Shown: positions 10,201 through 25,584, numbered from the stretch's first letter. The stretch is 25,584 nucleotides of DNA from Nannochloropsis salina CCMP1776 (GCA_004565275.1 SDOX01000159.1:244920-270503), one strand, 5' to 3'. Program-made: numbers and translations. Notes: a model not told the origin generated them from the letters alone.

Positions 10201-11347
10201 AAAAAAGGAGGAGGAGGAGGGGGAGGAAGAGGAGGAGGAGGCGCAAGAGTGGCGGTGGTGTGGCCGTTTATCCAGGAGCTGACGCACACGGTGCTGGCAT
10301 GGGCAGAGGGAGGGAAGGAGGGAAGGAAGGGAGAGGAAGGGCTGTCGGCGGGGTCGCCAGAGGGGAAGGCGGGAAGCAGCGACAGCAGTCGTAGCCCCAG
10401 GGGCGGGGGCGTGGCAGAGAGGGAGGAGATACCCGGAGGTTGCCCCCGGTCCTGGACACCGCGCTGGCCTCCCTCTGGGGTGACGGGGTCGGCGGCGGCG
10501 TGGGCCCTCCTTCCCTCCCTACTTCCCTTCCTCCTTCCGTCCCTCCCTCCTTTCCTTCCTTTCCACCCCTGCTTCGTGTCCTCGTGCGGGCTGAGGCAGC
10601 GCGCCACCTTGCCATCTTCTCTGAGGTCCTGACGCCCCCGGGGAGCGAAGCGGGGACAGAGCGGGAAGGTGGGAGGGAAAGGGAGGGAGGGAAGGAGGGA
10701 GGGAGGGGGGAGGGGGGGGAGAGGACGCATGCTGGAGGAAGGGAGGGAGGGTCGGAGCTGGCGAGAGTGTTGCGATGCATTACAACGGGCGAGGATGGAG
10801 AGGAAGGGGGGGGAGGGGGGGGGAGATAGGGGGGAAAGGAGGTCTCCTCGGTGCCGAAGAGCAACGGCTGCTGTTTGAGTTACCGTGCGACGTGCTCTGT
10901 CTCCCTCCCTCCTGGCAAGGGGAAGGTGCAACAGGCGGGAGAGGTGGGGAGGGGAAGGGCGGGACGGCATTTGGGGTGATGCATGTGGACGGACCGGGGG
11001 AAGGCCAGGGTGGGATGGCGGGAGGACCAGAAAGGGCCGCAGGGCCGATGGGAGGGGAAATGAAGGAGGGCACGCGAGCCTTGTCTCTGCCTCTTTCCCC
11101 CCCACCCCGAGCAAGCAATTGCGCGCCCGTCACCCTCTCGTTGAGCCGTCGTGGCCTTGTATGGGGCCCGCGGTCCGACATCCTCCTCTTGGTGCCGGAG
11201 GAGCTCTGGGGTGATGGGGCAGGAAGGAGGAGGACGGGGGCGGAGGTTCTGCGGCAGGCGTGGAGCCTGGCACGGGGGCAGGTGATCGGCGGGGAGGGAG
11301 GAGCCGAGGGAAAGGGGGGGGGGGCCAAAGAGGAGGGGAAGGCGTGA
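7243..11347 (+). CDS. FIRRM/C1orf112-like (DUF4487-type) large helical protein, gene model approximate
   Basis: The animal family (FIRRM; plant FLIP) binds the FIGNL1 AAA ATPase and controls RAD51 removal and crossover formation. Matches to C1orf112 are in order but weak. They include VTILFAFATKVFAA, CMDSISIHLPRLVERM, GDPRRLMLIWKHLVLLA (cf. ANTWKFIIK), FIQASKLMTIFLLRVALLVL (cf. FQKTLKLCRFFANSLLHY), LLPKVEAAFLKCVL (cf. ELDAALLNAVL), ALGVWRLFSCVVARW and YLWTRLWLFFLRDHLPPPSQ. Exon 1 is 7243-9155. A 153-nt intron leads to an exon from 9309. After that the protein-like pieces (LLPFLRPLLQAYKA, GMEWVLATDREEEGLQVLGL, VVWPFIQELTHTVLAWAE, LLRVLVRAEAARHLAIFSEV, LLFELPCDVLCLP) lie in changing frames separated by C-, G- or A-rich tracts, so exons are incomplete or the assembly has small errors. 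Long Pro/Ser/Ala inserts interrupt the helices. Start, end and the family call are tentative. Confidence 0.5.
9073..9118 (+). repeat. AGC/CAG trinucleotide tract in coding sequence
   Basis: Interrupted run of AGC units with ACC and GGC interruptions. In the gene's frame it codes for a serine-rich linker (CSSSSSSTSGSSSTSAG) immediately before the first intron. A likely length-variable site. Confidence 0.8.
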
Positions 11348-12773
11348 GAGAGAGCTGGGTGGAGGAGGCGGACTTCGAGCAGGGAGGGCGGGAAGAGGGG
11401 GGGGATATGGGGATAACAGTACGGCTAGGTAGAGCTGACATGATGATGTAAATAGACAGCGTCCATTGGCAGGATCTGAGGATCGTCAGGAGGCCGTGGC
11501 CGTGGCGGGCACCGGGCGTGTGGGCAATGTGTGTGCCAGGAGGCTTTCTCCGGCCAGGAGCTTTCCCTTGCAGGATGCTTTATGGCTTCAGGTCAAATCG
11601 CGATGGTGAAAAAAGTAAAAATAAGGTGGAAAGATCCTCTGCTCTAATTATTGCTCGCGACAGCCCTTCTTGACGCACGTGTCAGGTTGCGCTGCGATCA
11701 CAATCTCTACAGATACCCCCGATGCTTCACAAGGAAAACACATGGTGCCAGCTCACGCCAATATTACCTGCATCTCTGTGCAAAATACACGTGAAGGACG
11801 CCTTCGACGGGAACAGAAAGGCGTTGCCCAGTGGGAGTGCTCGGAACGGAGATGTGCCGACCGAGCGTCGTAGGTGTATTTTCATCACTCGTTTGCCAAA
11901 ATTTTGACCATTACTTTCTCGCGAAGAGCGTGACCTTCTGCAGCAGCGTTGTACGAATTTCGTTCAAAAACTTACTTTCGAGACACAACTCAAGGGCTTC
12001 CTCCTCTAGCTTCAGTCAACGACAGAAACGGATTCAAGCTGAACGAAAGCGAGCCGCAGAGACATCAGATAGAGTTTACCTTCCAACAAATGCTCTCTGC
12101 GGCTAAGAATGGAAGAAGAGTGAGGTGTGAATTACTTTATAGCGAGAAAAGGGAATTCTTTTCAAGTGGTATGGGCCGTAACAGTTTTGCCCGGTGATGA
12201 CAGAGCATGCGCGAGGAAATATGTGAGCCCAAACAATTGGAGAAGTTTTTCAAGAGTCAATCATGCTTAATTGTATTGCTAATCACTAGTATGACCAGCG
12301 TGATCTCGGGTGACGGCCGTGACCAACGAGACGATTGAAGTCGATGAACGTGGAACGCACCTCAAGCATTTCCTCTGGCGAGTTCAACACAATCGTCAGA
12401 GGCCATGGCCAGCTCCCCTGGGCAACATTTTACAACGATGGGCACGTATTACTTTGCTTTCTGTCTCATTCTGTCCTGGGTTTCTGTTATGCGGCGAGCA
12501 CGTGTCTTGGAATGTAGTTTGCAGTGACGGTCTGGAAATTTGTCCCCCCCTTTTTTTTCCCTGTTAAGAACTCAGATTCCGCGTTGCTCATCGCTGCAAG
12601 GCCACGACGGCCCCGAATTTCCGATTTGTATGTCTATGAACGCCATCCAATGCACCGTAGTGTTTTCGTAGAGTCGGTCCGTGGATTGCGGTGGGAAAGT
12701 CAAGCGCCCCTCGCCCTTCACTCTGTTAACCTCCCATGCCTGCCCTGCCTTCTCCTTCCCTCAGAGTTTCCTC
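11348..12773. other. Intergenic region, FIRRM-like gene to MATE gene
   Basis: About 1.4 kb of lower-GC sequence with several short open frames (the longest about 90 codons, around 11831-12106 and 12310-12567). None has a convincing domain, start context or splice partner. A strong pyrimidine-CAG acceptor at 12755-12764 sits nine bases before the MATE start codon, so part of this region may be a 5' UTR intron of that gene. I see nothing else definite. Confidence 0.45.
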
Positions 12774-15127
12774 ATGCTCCCCGTCCTCTTCCTCTTACCC
12801 TGCGTGGCCGCCTACACCCGAGCCTTCCGTCCATCTTTTGACCCGGTACCCGTTCCCGGACACTCGGGCTCCCTTCCTCCTCGCCCAGTCTGTTTTGCCG
12901 CGGCCACGCCTAAGTGGGGCTTCCGCCTCCCTCCTTCGCATGGCTGCAGGAGCAGCATTCGGAGAAGAGGGCTCGCATGGCCAGCCTCCTGGCCTCCACC
13001 TTTGTGCGGGCAAGGAAGACAAGGAAAGGTCGAGTGGAGGGTGTCAGGGTCGGCCTCCCCCTCCTCCCCTTCCTCCTCCCCTTCCTCCTCTCCTTCCTCC
13101 TCCCCTTCCTCCTCCCCTCCCACCGCCCTCCCCCGCCCGCCATCCCCCTTCCGCCCCACCTTCCGTCGCCTCTTCCGTCGCCTCTTCCACCGTACCCCTT
13201 CCTCTCCCTCCTTCCTTTCCCGCCTGAGGCCCGGCATGTCCGAGCACGATGCAGAGATCGCGCGCATCTCCCTCCCCGCCCTCCTCACCCTCCTCGTGGA
13301 CCCTTTCCTCTCCCTCTGCGACACCGCCTACGTCAGTCGCCTGGGCACCCTTCCCCTTGCCTGCTTGGGCCCGTGCACCTCCATTTTCCACCTCTCGTTC
13401 AACGGCTTTCGCGCTTTTTCCCAGTCCACCACCGCCTTGGTCTCGGGGGCCCTCGCTCAACAGGACCGGGACCGCGTGCGGGCCGTCGTCGTCCAGGCCT
13501 TGATACTGGCCTGCGTCCTCGGCACCCTCGTGTCCGCTGTCTTGAATATCCAGGCGACCCGGATCTTGGCCCTGATGGGCGCCCCCGCCGGTTCCCGCCT
13601 TTCTGCCACTGGTTTACCTTACCTTAAGGTCCGAGCCTTGGCGGCGCCCGCGGTCCTGATGTTGATGGTGGGGGAAGGGGCCTACCGGGGCTTTGCGGAC
13701 ACGTTGACGCCATTGCCCATCACCTTCACGGTGGCTTTGGTCAACCTGGTTCTGGACCCTTGGTTAATTTTCCCGGGGAGGGTGGGGGGGAGGGCGGGGA
13801 TGGGGCGTGGCGGGCGCCGCGTGGGCGACCGTGGCGGCGCAATATGTGGGTCTGACGGCCTATTTGGTGCTGCTCTTTGGCCGGCGGGAGACGAGCCCGT
13901 TGTGGAAGGGAGGGAGCGAGGGAGGGAGGGCGGGGGGGGAGGGAAACGGGGTCGTGGCGGGCCAAACTGGCGGCGGAGGAGGAGGATGAAAAGCGGAGAC
14001 GACGGCAGAGGAGAAAGGAGGGAAAGGCGCTCCCACGGGCACAAGACCCCTCCCTCCCTCCCTCCCTCCCTCCCTCCCTCCCTCCCTCCCTCTTTTCCTC
14101 CCTCCGCGCCGCCTCCCCACCTTCATCCAGCTGTTGTCCGCGAATGGCGCCATGCTGGTGCGGAACGGCTCCCTGATGTTGGTGTGGGCCCTGGCCACGG
14201 CCACCGCTACCCGGATGTCGACGATGGACGTAGCGGCCCATCAGATCGCGTTGTCCATCTGGCTCTTCGCCGCTTTGGTCTCGGAGGCACCGGGGATCGC
14301 GGCGCAGGTGGGGGAGGTGGAGGAAGGGAGGGAGGGAGGGAGGGAGGGAGGAGAANNNNNNNNNNNNNNNNNNNNNNNNNNNNNNNNNNNNNNNNNNNNN
14401 NNNNNNNNNNNNNNNNNNNNNNNNNNNNNNNNNNNNNNNNNNNNNNNNNNNNNNNATCATGCCTCGTTGCTCGGCAAGGCGTGGACGGTCCCATGGCGGA
14501 GTCTCTATCTCGTGTTCGGTCTCGGCTTCTTCCCCCCGGCCGCCCCCTTCCCTCCCTCTCACCTCCCTTCCTCCCGCCCGCCCTCCACAGGTCATGGCGG
14601 CGCGCTTGCACAGCCTCCACAACCTCCCCGCCCTCCAGTCACTGGCCCGACGCCTGGTGCAGGCGGGTCTGGTCATAGGCACGGGCTTGGGCGCTATCCT
14701 CCTCGCCCTCCGTCACGCCCTCCCCCCCGTCTTCACCAGCGACCCGGGCGTCCTCGGGAAAATGCGGGCCTTGATGGTATTGATCGGCCTTCAACTTCCC
14801 TTGGTAGCAGTCACCTTAATCGGCGAAAGCTTTTTGGTCGGCTGCGGCCGGTTTGCCTCCTTGGCAGGAGCTTCCACCTTGGCCTCTACCGCCTGCGCCG
14901 TGGTGCTGGGGGCGATGCAGGGAGGAGGGAGGGGCTGGGGGCAGGGCGGAGTGGTCTCCATCTGGCTGGCGATAAAAGGTCTCTTCGTCTTGCGTCTCGG
15001 GTGCGTGGCTTGGTTGTTGTACAACCCCTGGAGCGGGGTGTTGCGTCGGAAGGGCGGGTGGGAAGGCGAAGGGGAAGAAGGGGAGGGGAGCGTCCCGATT
15101 TCGCCACGCTTGCTGGTGATCGAGTGA
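12774..15127 (+). CDS. MATE-family (DinF/EDS5-like) transporter with secretory/plastid-type leader
   Basis: MATE proteins export organic molecules using H+ or Na+ gradients; about 12 membrane helices are expected. The start at 12774 gives MLPVLFLLPCVAAYTRAFRP: a signal peptide followed by an AF-containing site, then a Ser/Arg/Pro-rich stretch, as in heterokont bipartite plastid leaders. The MATE core begins near HDAEIARISLPALLTLLVDP. It contains DTAYVSRLG, NGFRAFSQSTTALVSGALAQ, YLKVRALAAPAVL, YRGFADTLTPLPITF and NLVLDPWLIF. GWGVAGAAWATVAAQY follows in a frame shifted by one across a G-run at 13775-13800. Likely exons are 12774-13950, 14131-14307 (LLSANGAMLVRNGS...DVAAHQIALSIW...GIAAQ) and 14591-15127 (VFTSDPGVL..., ends LLVIE). 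The overall order equals a full MATE. The one-base frame break is either an assembly error or a real defect. Substrate unknown. Confidence 0.86.
14047..14092. repeat. (CCCT)n tract near an intron 3' end
   Basis: About eleven CCCT units on the sense strand, 40 bases before the CAG acceptor of the MATE exon at 14131. The 5' half of the same intron region is purine-rich. Confidence 0.85.
14356..14455. other. Assembly gap (100 N)
   Basis: Exactly 100 undetermined bases, a conventional placeholder of unknown true size. It follows a (GGGA)n run and lies within the intron between MATE exons 14131-14307 and 14591-15127, so the coding sequence itself may be unaffected. Confidence 0.98.
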
Positions 15128-18157
<3,030 letters not shown>

Positions 18158-19852
18158 GAGGGTGCAAGGGAAGGAAGGAGGGAGGAAGGGGAAGAGGGAG
18201 GGAAGACGTGCATGGTGTGTTGAGGAGAAGGGAAGAGGTTGGGAGGAGGGGTGTTTTGGGAGGTAGACGGAGGGCGAGGGAGGGAAGGAGGGAGAGAGGA
18301 GGGCGTCTTGTGTCGATCAGGACGGAGGAGACAAGTCGCAGGGGTTCGATGCGTCGGACGGACGGGAAAAAGAGTCCGCGAAGAAAAAAAAGGATCGGGA
18401 GGGCGGAGGGCGGGCTGTACATAGACACCAGAGCCGTCGGAAGGGGAGGGCGAGGCGGAGGGAGGGAGGGAGGGAGGGAGATGCGACCCGGTCGTGTCGG
18501 CAAGAGCGCGCTAGAGGGTGCCTGACGGGGAGGAGGAGCTGTGGCACGCGCGATCGGGGGGAAGAGGAGACACCGGTCCTGCGAGAATGATGGAATGCAC
18601 CTCGCTCCCTCGGACGGACCCGAACTTCCTTCGGGTTCCTCCCTCCTCCTCACCCCCTGGTCCTCTTGTGCGCGCCAGGAAGTGGATGAGGGAGGAAGAG
18701 GAGGTGCGGAATGGGGACGTCAAAGGAGTAAGAGCAGCTTCGAGAGCAGGAGTGGGAGGGTGAAGGAATTAGTTCCTTTTTTTATTTTCCCTCGGCGAGG
18801 AATTGCAGTGGCGTATTTTTATAAGAGGATGACAGAGACAGAAACATGAAGCAATTTGACTCGTTAAGTATTGCGCGCGATGTTGCTTGAAGTCGACACG
18901 AAGAACCGACCTTTCTTTTCCCTTTATAAAACTTTGTACTTACAATCTTGATAATTTGTTACATCGAATAGGGAGGTGTTGTCTGTTCCTACCATCAGCT
19001 ATGTACAGGCAAGATCTCCTTTTTCGATGTGGGTATGTCTTTTACTAGAGTTCTGGCTTCTTTTTCTTTGCTTGTGGCACGTTGATAGATGGGTGGCACG
19101 TTGATAGATGGAGTCGATACGGCCTGGCATACATGAACATACATGCATAAATATATAGACTACGCATGGAAGGGTCCGGCGAACGTCTTAGACATCAGAT
19201 AGATCGATTTCTTTCCATTGAAAGCCCTGGGGCCATCGGGCTACAGACTTTTCAGGCTAATGGAGACGCTGGAGTCATCTTTCACGCTCCCCTACCGTAT
19301 TCTAGGCAATGGTTGTCGCATTGGGATGAAGTGAATCTCGGGAGGCACCCTCTTTTCGTCGAGTTCGCGTTCCGCTTGTGTCCAAACCGATGTACGATTC
19401 CCTTGACGGCCAATAATCCCTTGTTTCATGTCCTTTTATAGCAGTCGCAATGAAAAATCGACCCAAAAAAGCCATGGACGTAAAAAAACGCACCCCCAAA
19501 GGCCACGCAATAACCTCCCCACCCCCCTCCCCGGGAGGCTTGTCACGATTCTGCCCTGCCGTTTTTGTCCGACATTTGTTGTTTCTTGCTGGCCCAGCGT
19601 CTCCGAGGTCAATTACTCCCTCCACCGTGCGTGGCGCACTCCAATTGCTCGTCCGTGTGTCCCCTCTCCTATTTATGTCCTTTCCAGTCCCCATTTTTTG
19701 GGTGTGGTTGCTGGCTTTAACCTTCGTGCCACTAGCTAGTAACGGAGTCTCGGAGGGCATCGGGCCACCAATCCCCGCACGCTCAGTCGCACAACGTGTT
19801 GTTTTCCTTCACACGTCTTTCCACGCCCGGGCAACCACATGACAGCGTCCCA
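18158..19852. other. Intergenic region, Rac gene to malic enzyme
   Basis: About 1.7 kb. Positions 18160-18500 are a polypurine 3' flank whose open frames are Arg/Gly/Glu-rich shadows. A short hairpin (CCCGAA/TTCGGG, near 18617-18633) follows. From 18770 the sequence becomes AT-rich and unremarkable apart from a 19-bp tandem duplication at 19074-19111. The 91-codon frame at 19166-19441 has no support. Confidence 0.45.
19074..19111. repeat. 19-bp perfect tandem duplication
   Basis: The 19-mer beginning GTGGCACGTTG and ending GATAGATGG occurs twice head to tail (19074-19092 and 19093-19111) with no mismatch. Probably a recent slippage event in intergenic DNA. Confidence 0.9.
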
Positions 19853-22693
<2,841 letters not shown>

Positions 22694-22708
22694 GTGGGGA
22701 GGGAGGGG

Positions 22709-22752
22709 GGGAGAGAGGGAGGGAGGGAGGGAGGGAGGGAGGGAGGGAGGGA
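22709..22752. repeat. (GGGA)n tract directly after the last recognisable malic enzyme exon
   Basis: About ten GGGA units on the plus strand beginning 16 bases after the donor at 22694. Malic enzyme homology ends here. A matching CCCT tract on the same strand lies at 22947-22990, inside the minus-strand gene's proposed intron. Confidence 0.9.
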
Positions 22753-22838
22753 AAGGGTGGGGGAGAAGGGCGGCCTTCTTTTGTGATGGGGGCTTCTTCG
22801 TGGAAGAGGGGGAGGAGGAGGGATGTGAGCGCGTCACC

Positions 22839-23769
22839 TTAACTTGTGCCCCTTGCTCGCTCCTTGGCTTCCCGCGTTTTTGCGTCGACCACCCTCTGGG
22901 ACACTATCTACCCCTTCCTCCTCCAGCACCGCCTCCCCTCCTCCACCCCCTCCCTCCCTCCCTCCCTCCCTCCCTCCCTCCCTCCCTCCCTGTCCGTCCG
23001 ACCCGGTTCCGAGGATTTGCTCGGCAGCAAGCCTTCCCAACTCATCGTCCTCCTTCGCCGTCACCTCCTCCCTCTGGGTGCGGAGGTACCTTCCTTCCTC
23101 GTCCCTCAACGCCTGCGGGGTTCCCGCCTTTTCTTCGTGTTTCCTCTTCCTTAACACTCGTTCCGATCCTTTCCTTACCTCCCTTCTGGGCCCTTCCCTG
23201 GCCCTCGTCTCCTCCCCTCCGAGAGGAAGGACGCTTGATGGTGGGGACGAAGTAGAGGAGGTAACATCCTCCCTCAGGATTTTCCGCCCGGGACCCCGCT
23301 TTCTCCGGCTTTTATGTCCCTCCGGCCCCATCACATGCTGCACTTCCTGGGCAAGGACGTTTTCCTCCCCTTCTGGAAGAAGCGCTGCAGAGCGAGGGAG
23401 GGCCGTGGCCGCCTCCTCCGCCTTCACTTCCTCCTTTCCCTCCCCTGCAATCCGAAGCGCGGCGGCGATGAGTGTGGAGGCACATCCCTTCCACGCCTGC
23501 ACTCCCCCCTGAGGACACGCCAAAGAGGGCAAGGGGGAGATTTCGTATAACCCTCCGCGTATCCCCCCTTTTGTCCACTGCTGCCGGTGGCTGCGCAGCC
23601 ACATACTGCGTGGCATGGGGAGAGGGGGAGGGAGGAAGGAGAGAGAGGGCGAGAACGGCGCAAGAGCCACCGAGGACGCAAGCAGCACCGACTTGACCAG
23701 CAGGATTACCCCAGGGGAGGGAAGCACGCACAGAGGGTGGAAAATGAGGGAAAACGGGGCGTTTACCAT
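22839..23769 (-). CDS. Unrecognised charged protein, two-exon model, converging on malic enzyme
   Basis: Proposed exons 23769-23003 and 22893-22839 (sense order) joined over a 109-nt intron that starts GTCGGA and carries (GGGA)n, giving about 273 aa. The C-terminal two thirds look truly coding and are highly charged and helical: EGEENVLAQEVQHVMG, HKSRRKRGPGRKILREDV, ERVLRKRKHEEKAGTPQALR, EEGRYLRTQREEVTAKEDDE, ELGRLAAEQILG, then VVDAKTREAKERARGTS before TAA. The N-terminus has a hydrophobic segment (VILLVKSVLLASSVALA followed by PFSPS) that could be a signal peptide with a plastid-type site. However, this part is pyrimidine-rich and may be intron or UTR, in which case the start could be MPRSMWLRSHR at 23616. 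The frame is open further up to 24153. I recognise no family. A basic middle suggests nucleic acid or ribosome binding, but that is a guess. Confidence 0.5.
22947..22990. repeat. (CCCT)n tract in the intron of the minus-strand gene
   Basis: Eleven or so CCCT units on the plus strand (GGGA on the sense strand of the minus gene), just inside its proposed 5' splice site, as seen for other introns here. Confidence 0.85.
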
Positions 23770-24830
23770 GCCATGAAAGACACGCACGCCCTTACACCGA
23801 CCCTGTCCGGGTGGAGGGGAGAGAATAAAATTGTCATGGCGGTTGTTCAATGAGCATAATAGGATACGGAAGAGAGGCGCTTGATAACATGGACATGGAG
23901 GGGTGAAATATCCATCCAGAAAAAACAAGCAAATGTAGGGAGTGGTAATTTTATCACGTGTGCTAGAATGGACACGGTCGCAGTGACACACAAACATGAA
24001 AATGTCAGAGAAATTTTCCATGTTCAATCTCTCCCCATAGAAAGGTAACACCCACCATGCAGCATGCCTCCCTGCTTTGTTGTGTGGTGAGGTCACATAA
24101 AACTGTGCAAGCACATTACACAGTGCCGCGTAACGTAACATACCGTCCACCATGAATTTCTTTGCCGAGAACGGGGGGCTGCTGCTCGCTTGGCTTATTC
24201 AATTTGGTGGGATGCATTATTGCGTGCTTCATATCCTATCGAGCGACAGTTGGCGAGACCTCTGAGACAAGCCGTTTGTCATTTACGCGCACCCCAAAAA
24301 AGGAAAGAAAAACTCGTGGGGCCTGTGAAGTCATATTTTTTGTCATAAAAATGCGTTCGGGCACCATCTGGAGGGTATCCGTGCTTTTTTTGGGGGTCGG
24401 AAATGATGGCCAATGAAGGTCACAAGGAAAAGAGGGGGCCGTACGCGTCCGCTCGGGTGGAAAATTGATCCAAGTCCATTTTACCTTCCATTTGAGATCC
24501 CATGCGCGCTAAAACTCACTACTGCGACTCACGATGAAGTCATTTCTCCCACATTCATGACAAATGCGGCCGGATGCAATACGGAGTTGTATGTTGGAGG
24601 TCACACACCGAGGGGAGCAACTCGCGGAACACTTCAGGACGCCTGGAGCCTTCCTCCCTGATTACGATCCTTTTTTTTTGTAAATCCACAAAGATAGCCT
24701 GTCAAGAATGACGGTAGTGGAAACCTCAGTCAAAGACTTGGAAGCACGCTACATTCTTCGACGCCGAGGGTCCATAGGACAACCGGACGTGGTACGGAGA
24801 AAGGCACGGGAGGAGACGCCCTGAGTGAAA
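23770..24830. other. Divergent intergenic region between two unrecognised genes
   Basis: About 1.06 kb of AT-richer, non-repetitive sequence between the minus-strand gene and the plus-strand gene at the right edge, presumably holding both promoters. The minus-strand frame stays open to 24153, so the upstream gene could start earlier. T-runs occur near 24669-24678. No RNA gene or repeat recognised. Confidence 0.4.
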
Positions 24831-25497
24831 ATGTCGAAGCTATCGGTCGATTCACATCCATACTGGTGTTTTCCTTCCTTGGCCCTTTTTTTCTCTCAGA
24901 TTCGGCTCCCAGTCTTCGGCACTGAGTCCGTTTGGACGTTGGGGCGTGCATCTACCCGAGATAAAGAGCCGTGGACGCCAGGTGCGGGAGGGGGGAGGGA
25001 GGGAGGGAGAGAGGGAGAGAGGGAGGGAGGGGGGGAAAGGAAGCAGGGGCTCGAGTAGAATCAAACATTTTGCGTAAAAGATGTGGTCGCGTTTGTGAAT
25101 CTTGGGCCCCGGTCTGTCCTCGGATCGCAGGTCATGCTTACAAATTGCAACTGGGAATTTTGGCGCGAAAAGAGGCGACGAGGAGTCAGCAGGAGAAAGT
25201 GAATTGTATCAGTCGGAGTCAGGTGAGGAGGGAGGGAGGAGGGAGGGAGGGAGGGAGGGAGGGATGAAGGGAGGGAGGGAGTCAAGGCGGCGTCCCATTG
25301 CAGGGAAAGAGAGCCCGGCCCCAGCCGCACACGGGGTGCAACGTGCTTCCCGTACCTACTTCCACACCCCCTGCCTTCGCTCCCCCCCTCCTCCCTCCTG
25401 CAGGCATTCCTCATGAGGAGGGAGGGTTCGCAAAGCCTCATCCTCCGCAACGCCATCAGTGCGCAAGTACCCATCATTCTCCACCGAGGCGCGGCAG
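24831..25497 (+). CDS. Unrecognised multi-exon gene, 5' part; continues past the right edge
   Basis: Four consecutive exons with consistent phases: 24831-24981, 25131-25222, 25304-25351 and 25404-25497, each bounded by GT and AG. They encode 121 complete codons plus one leftover base. The start ATG gives MSKLSVDSHPYW, then a hydrophobic stretch CFPSLALFFSQIRLPVFG. A pyrimidine-CAG at 24897 could alternatively be an acceptor, making the first part an intron. Later segments are DKEPWTPGHAYKLQLGILAR, KEATRSQQEKVNCISRSQ, GKRARPQPHTGCNVLP, and LILRNAISAQVPIILHRGAA at the end of the fourth exon. The protein-like last exon and four matching splice phases argue that it is real. I do not recognise the family. 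Exon 3 (48 nt, phase 0 on both sides) could be skipped without changing frame. Confidence 0.5.
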
Positions 25498-25584
25498 GTA
25501 GGGAGGGAGGGGGGGAAGTGGGCGGGAGGGGGGGGAAGTGGGCGGAGGGAGGAAGGGGCCTGTCGTTGGCTTGCATGATGCGGA

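Noticed and set aside
11670-12567. Several 60-90 codon frames in the 11.4-12.7 kb spacer
   Set aside because: No domain, no splice partners, and overlapping frames of equal quality; chance frames are expected in a region this long.
18325-18350. GGGTTCGATGC resembling a tRNA T-loop
   Set aside because: It lies in polypurine 3' flank with no cloverleaf around it.
22709-22990. Regularly spaced repeats that could be mistaken for a CRISPR array
   Set aside because: They are 4-bp microsatellites without unique spacers, in a eukaryotic intron setting.
25404-25497. Faint resemblance of the last exon to the end of an SRA-YDG domain (N.AL..S...PVRVIRG pattern)
   Set aside because: The preceding SRA hallmarks (GGYEDD, YTGxGG) are absent from the upstream exons, so I did not use it for a call.

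Overview
This window looks like nuclear DNA of a compact, GC-rich algal genome. The genes are small and spaced a few hundred bases to under 2 kb apart. Most have several short GT-AG introns, and many introns carry (GGGA)n or (CCCT)n runs. That run style, a heterokont-like signal leader on one membrane protein, and animal-type cell biology genes beside a plastid-type leader suggest a photosynthetic stramenopile, most likely a eustigmatophyte such as Nannochloropsis/Microchloropsis. The species is an inference from style and not proven here. No rRNA, tRNA, CRISPR array or intact mobile element was found.

Layout, left to right: (1) minus-strand 5' part of a TPR plus methyltransferase protein resembling PRMT9 (1-1421); (2) plus-strand Elongin C, complete in three exons (2525-3309); (3) minus-strand TMEM208/SND2 homologue, single exon (3778-4245); (4) plus-strand WRAP53/TCAB1 WD40 protein, two exons (5182-6797); (5) plus-strand large, low-complexity-rich helical protein resembling FIRRM/C1orf112 (7243-about 11347); (6) plus-strand MATE transporter with a probable secretory/plastid leader (12774-15127), with a 100-N assembly gap inside one intron; (7) plus-strand Rac-type Rho GTPase, complete in six exons (16826-18157); (8) plus-strand mitochondrial-type malic enzyme, seven exons, which stops half-way (19853-22693); (9) minus-strand unrecognised gene converging on it (22839-23769); (10) 5' exons of an unrecognised plus-strand gene running off the right edge (24831-25497).

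The genes do not form one pathway. They are housekeeping functions: ubiquitin ligase or transcription elongation adaptor, ER protein targeting, small Cajal-body RNA/telomerase trafficking, recombination control, organelle transport, cytoskeletal signalling and C4-acid metabolism. The most noteworthy points are the split purine/pyrimidine architecture of the introns, the abrupt loss of the malic enzyme C-terminal half at a (GGGA)n tract (possible misassembly), the degenerate methyltransferase motifs of the PRMT9-like protein, and the presence of recognisable WRAP53 and possible FIRRM relatives in an alga. I did not find a convincing undescribed system.
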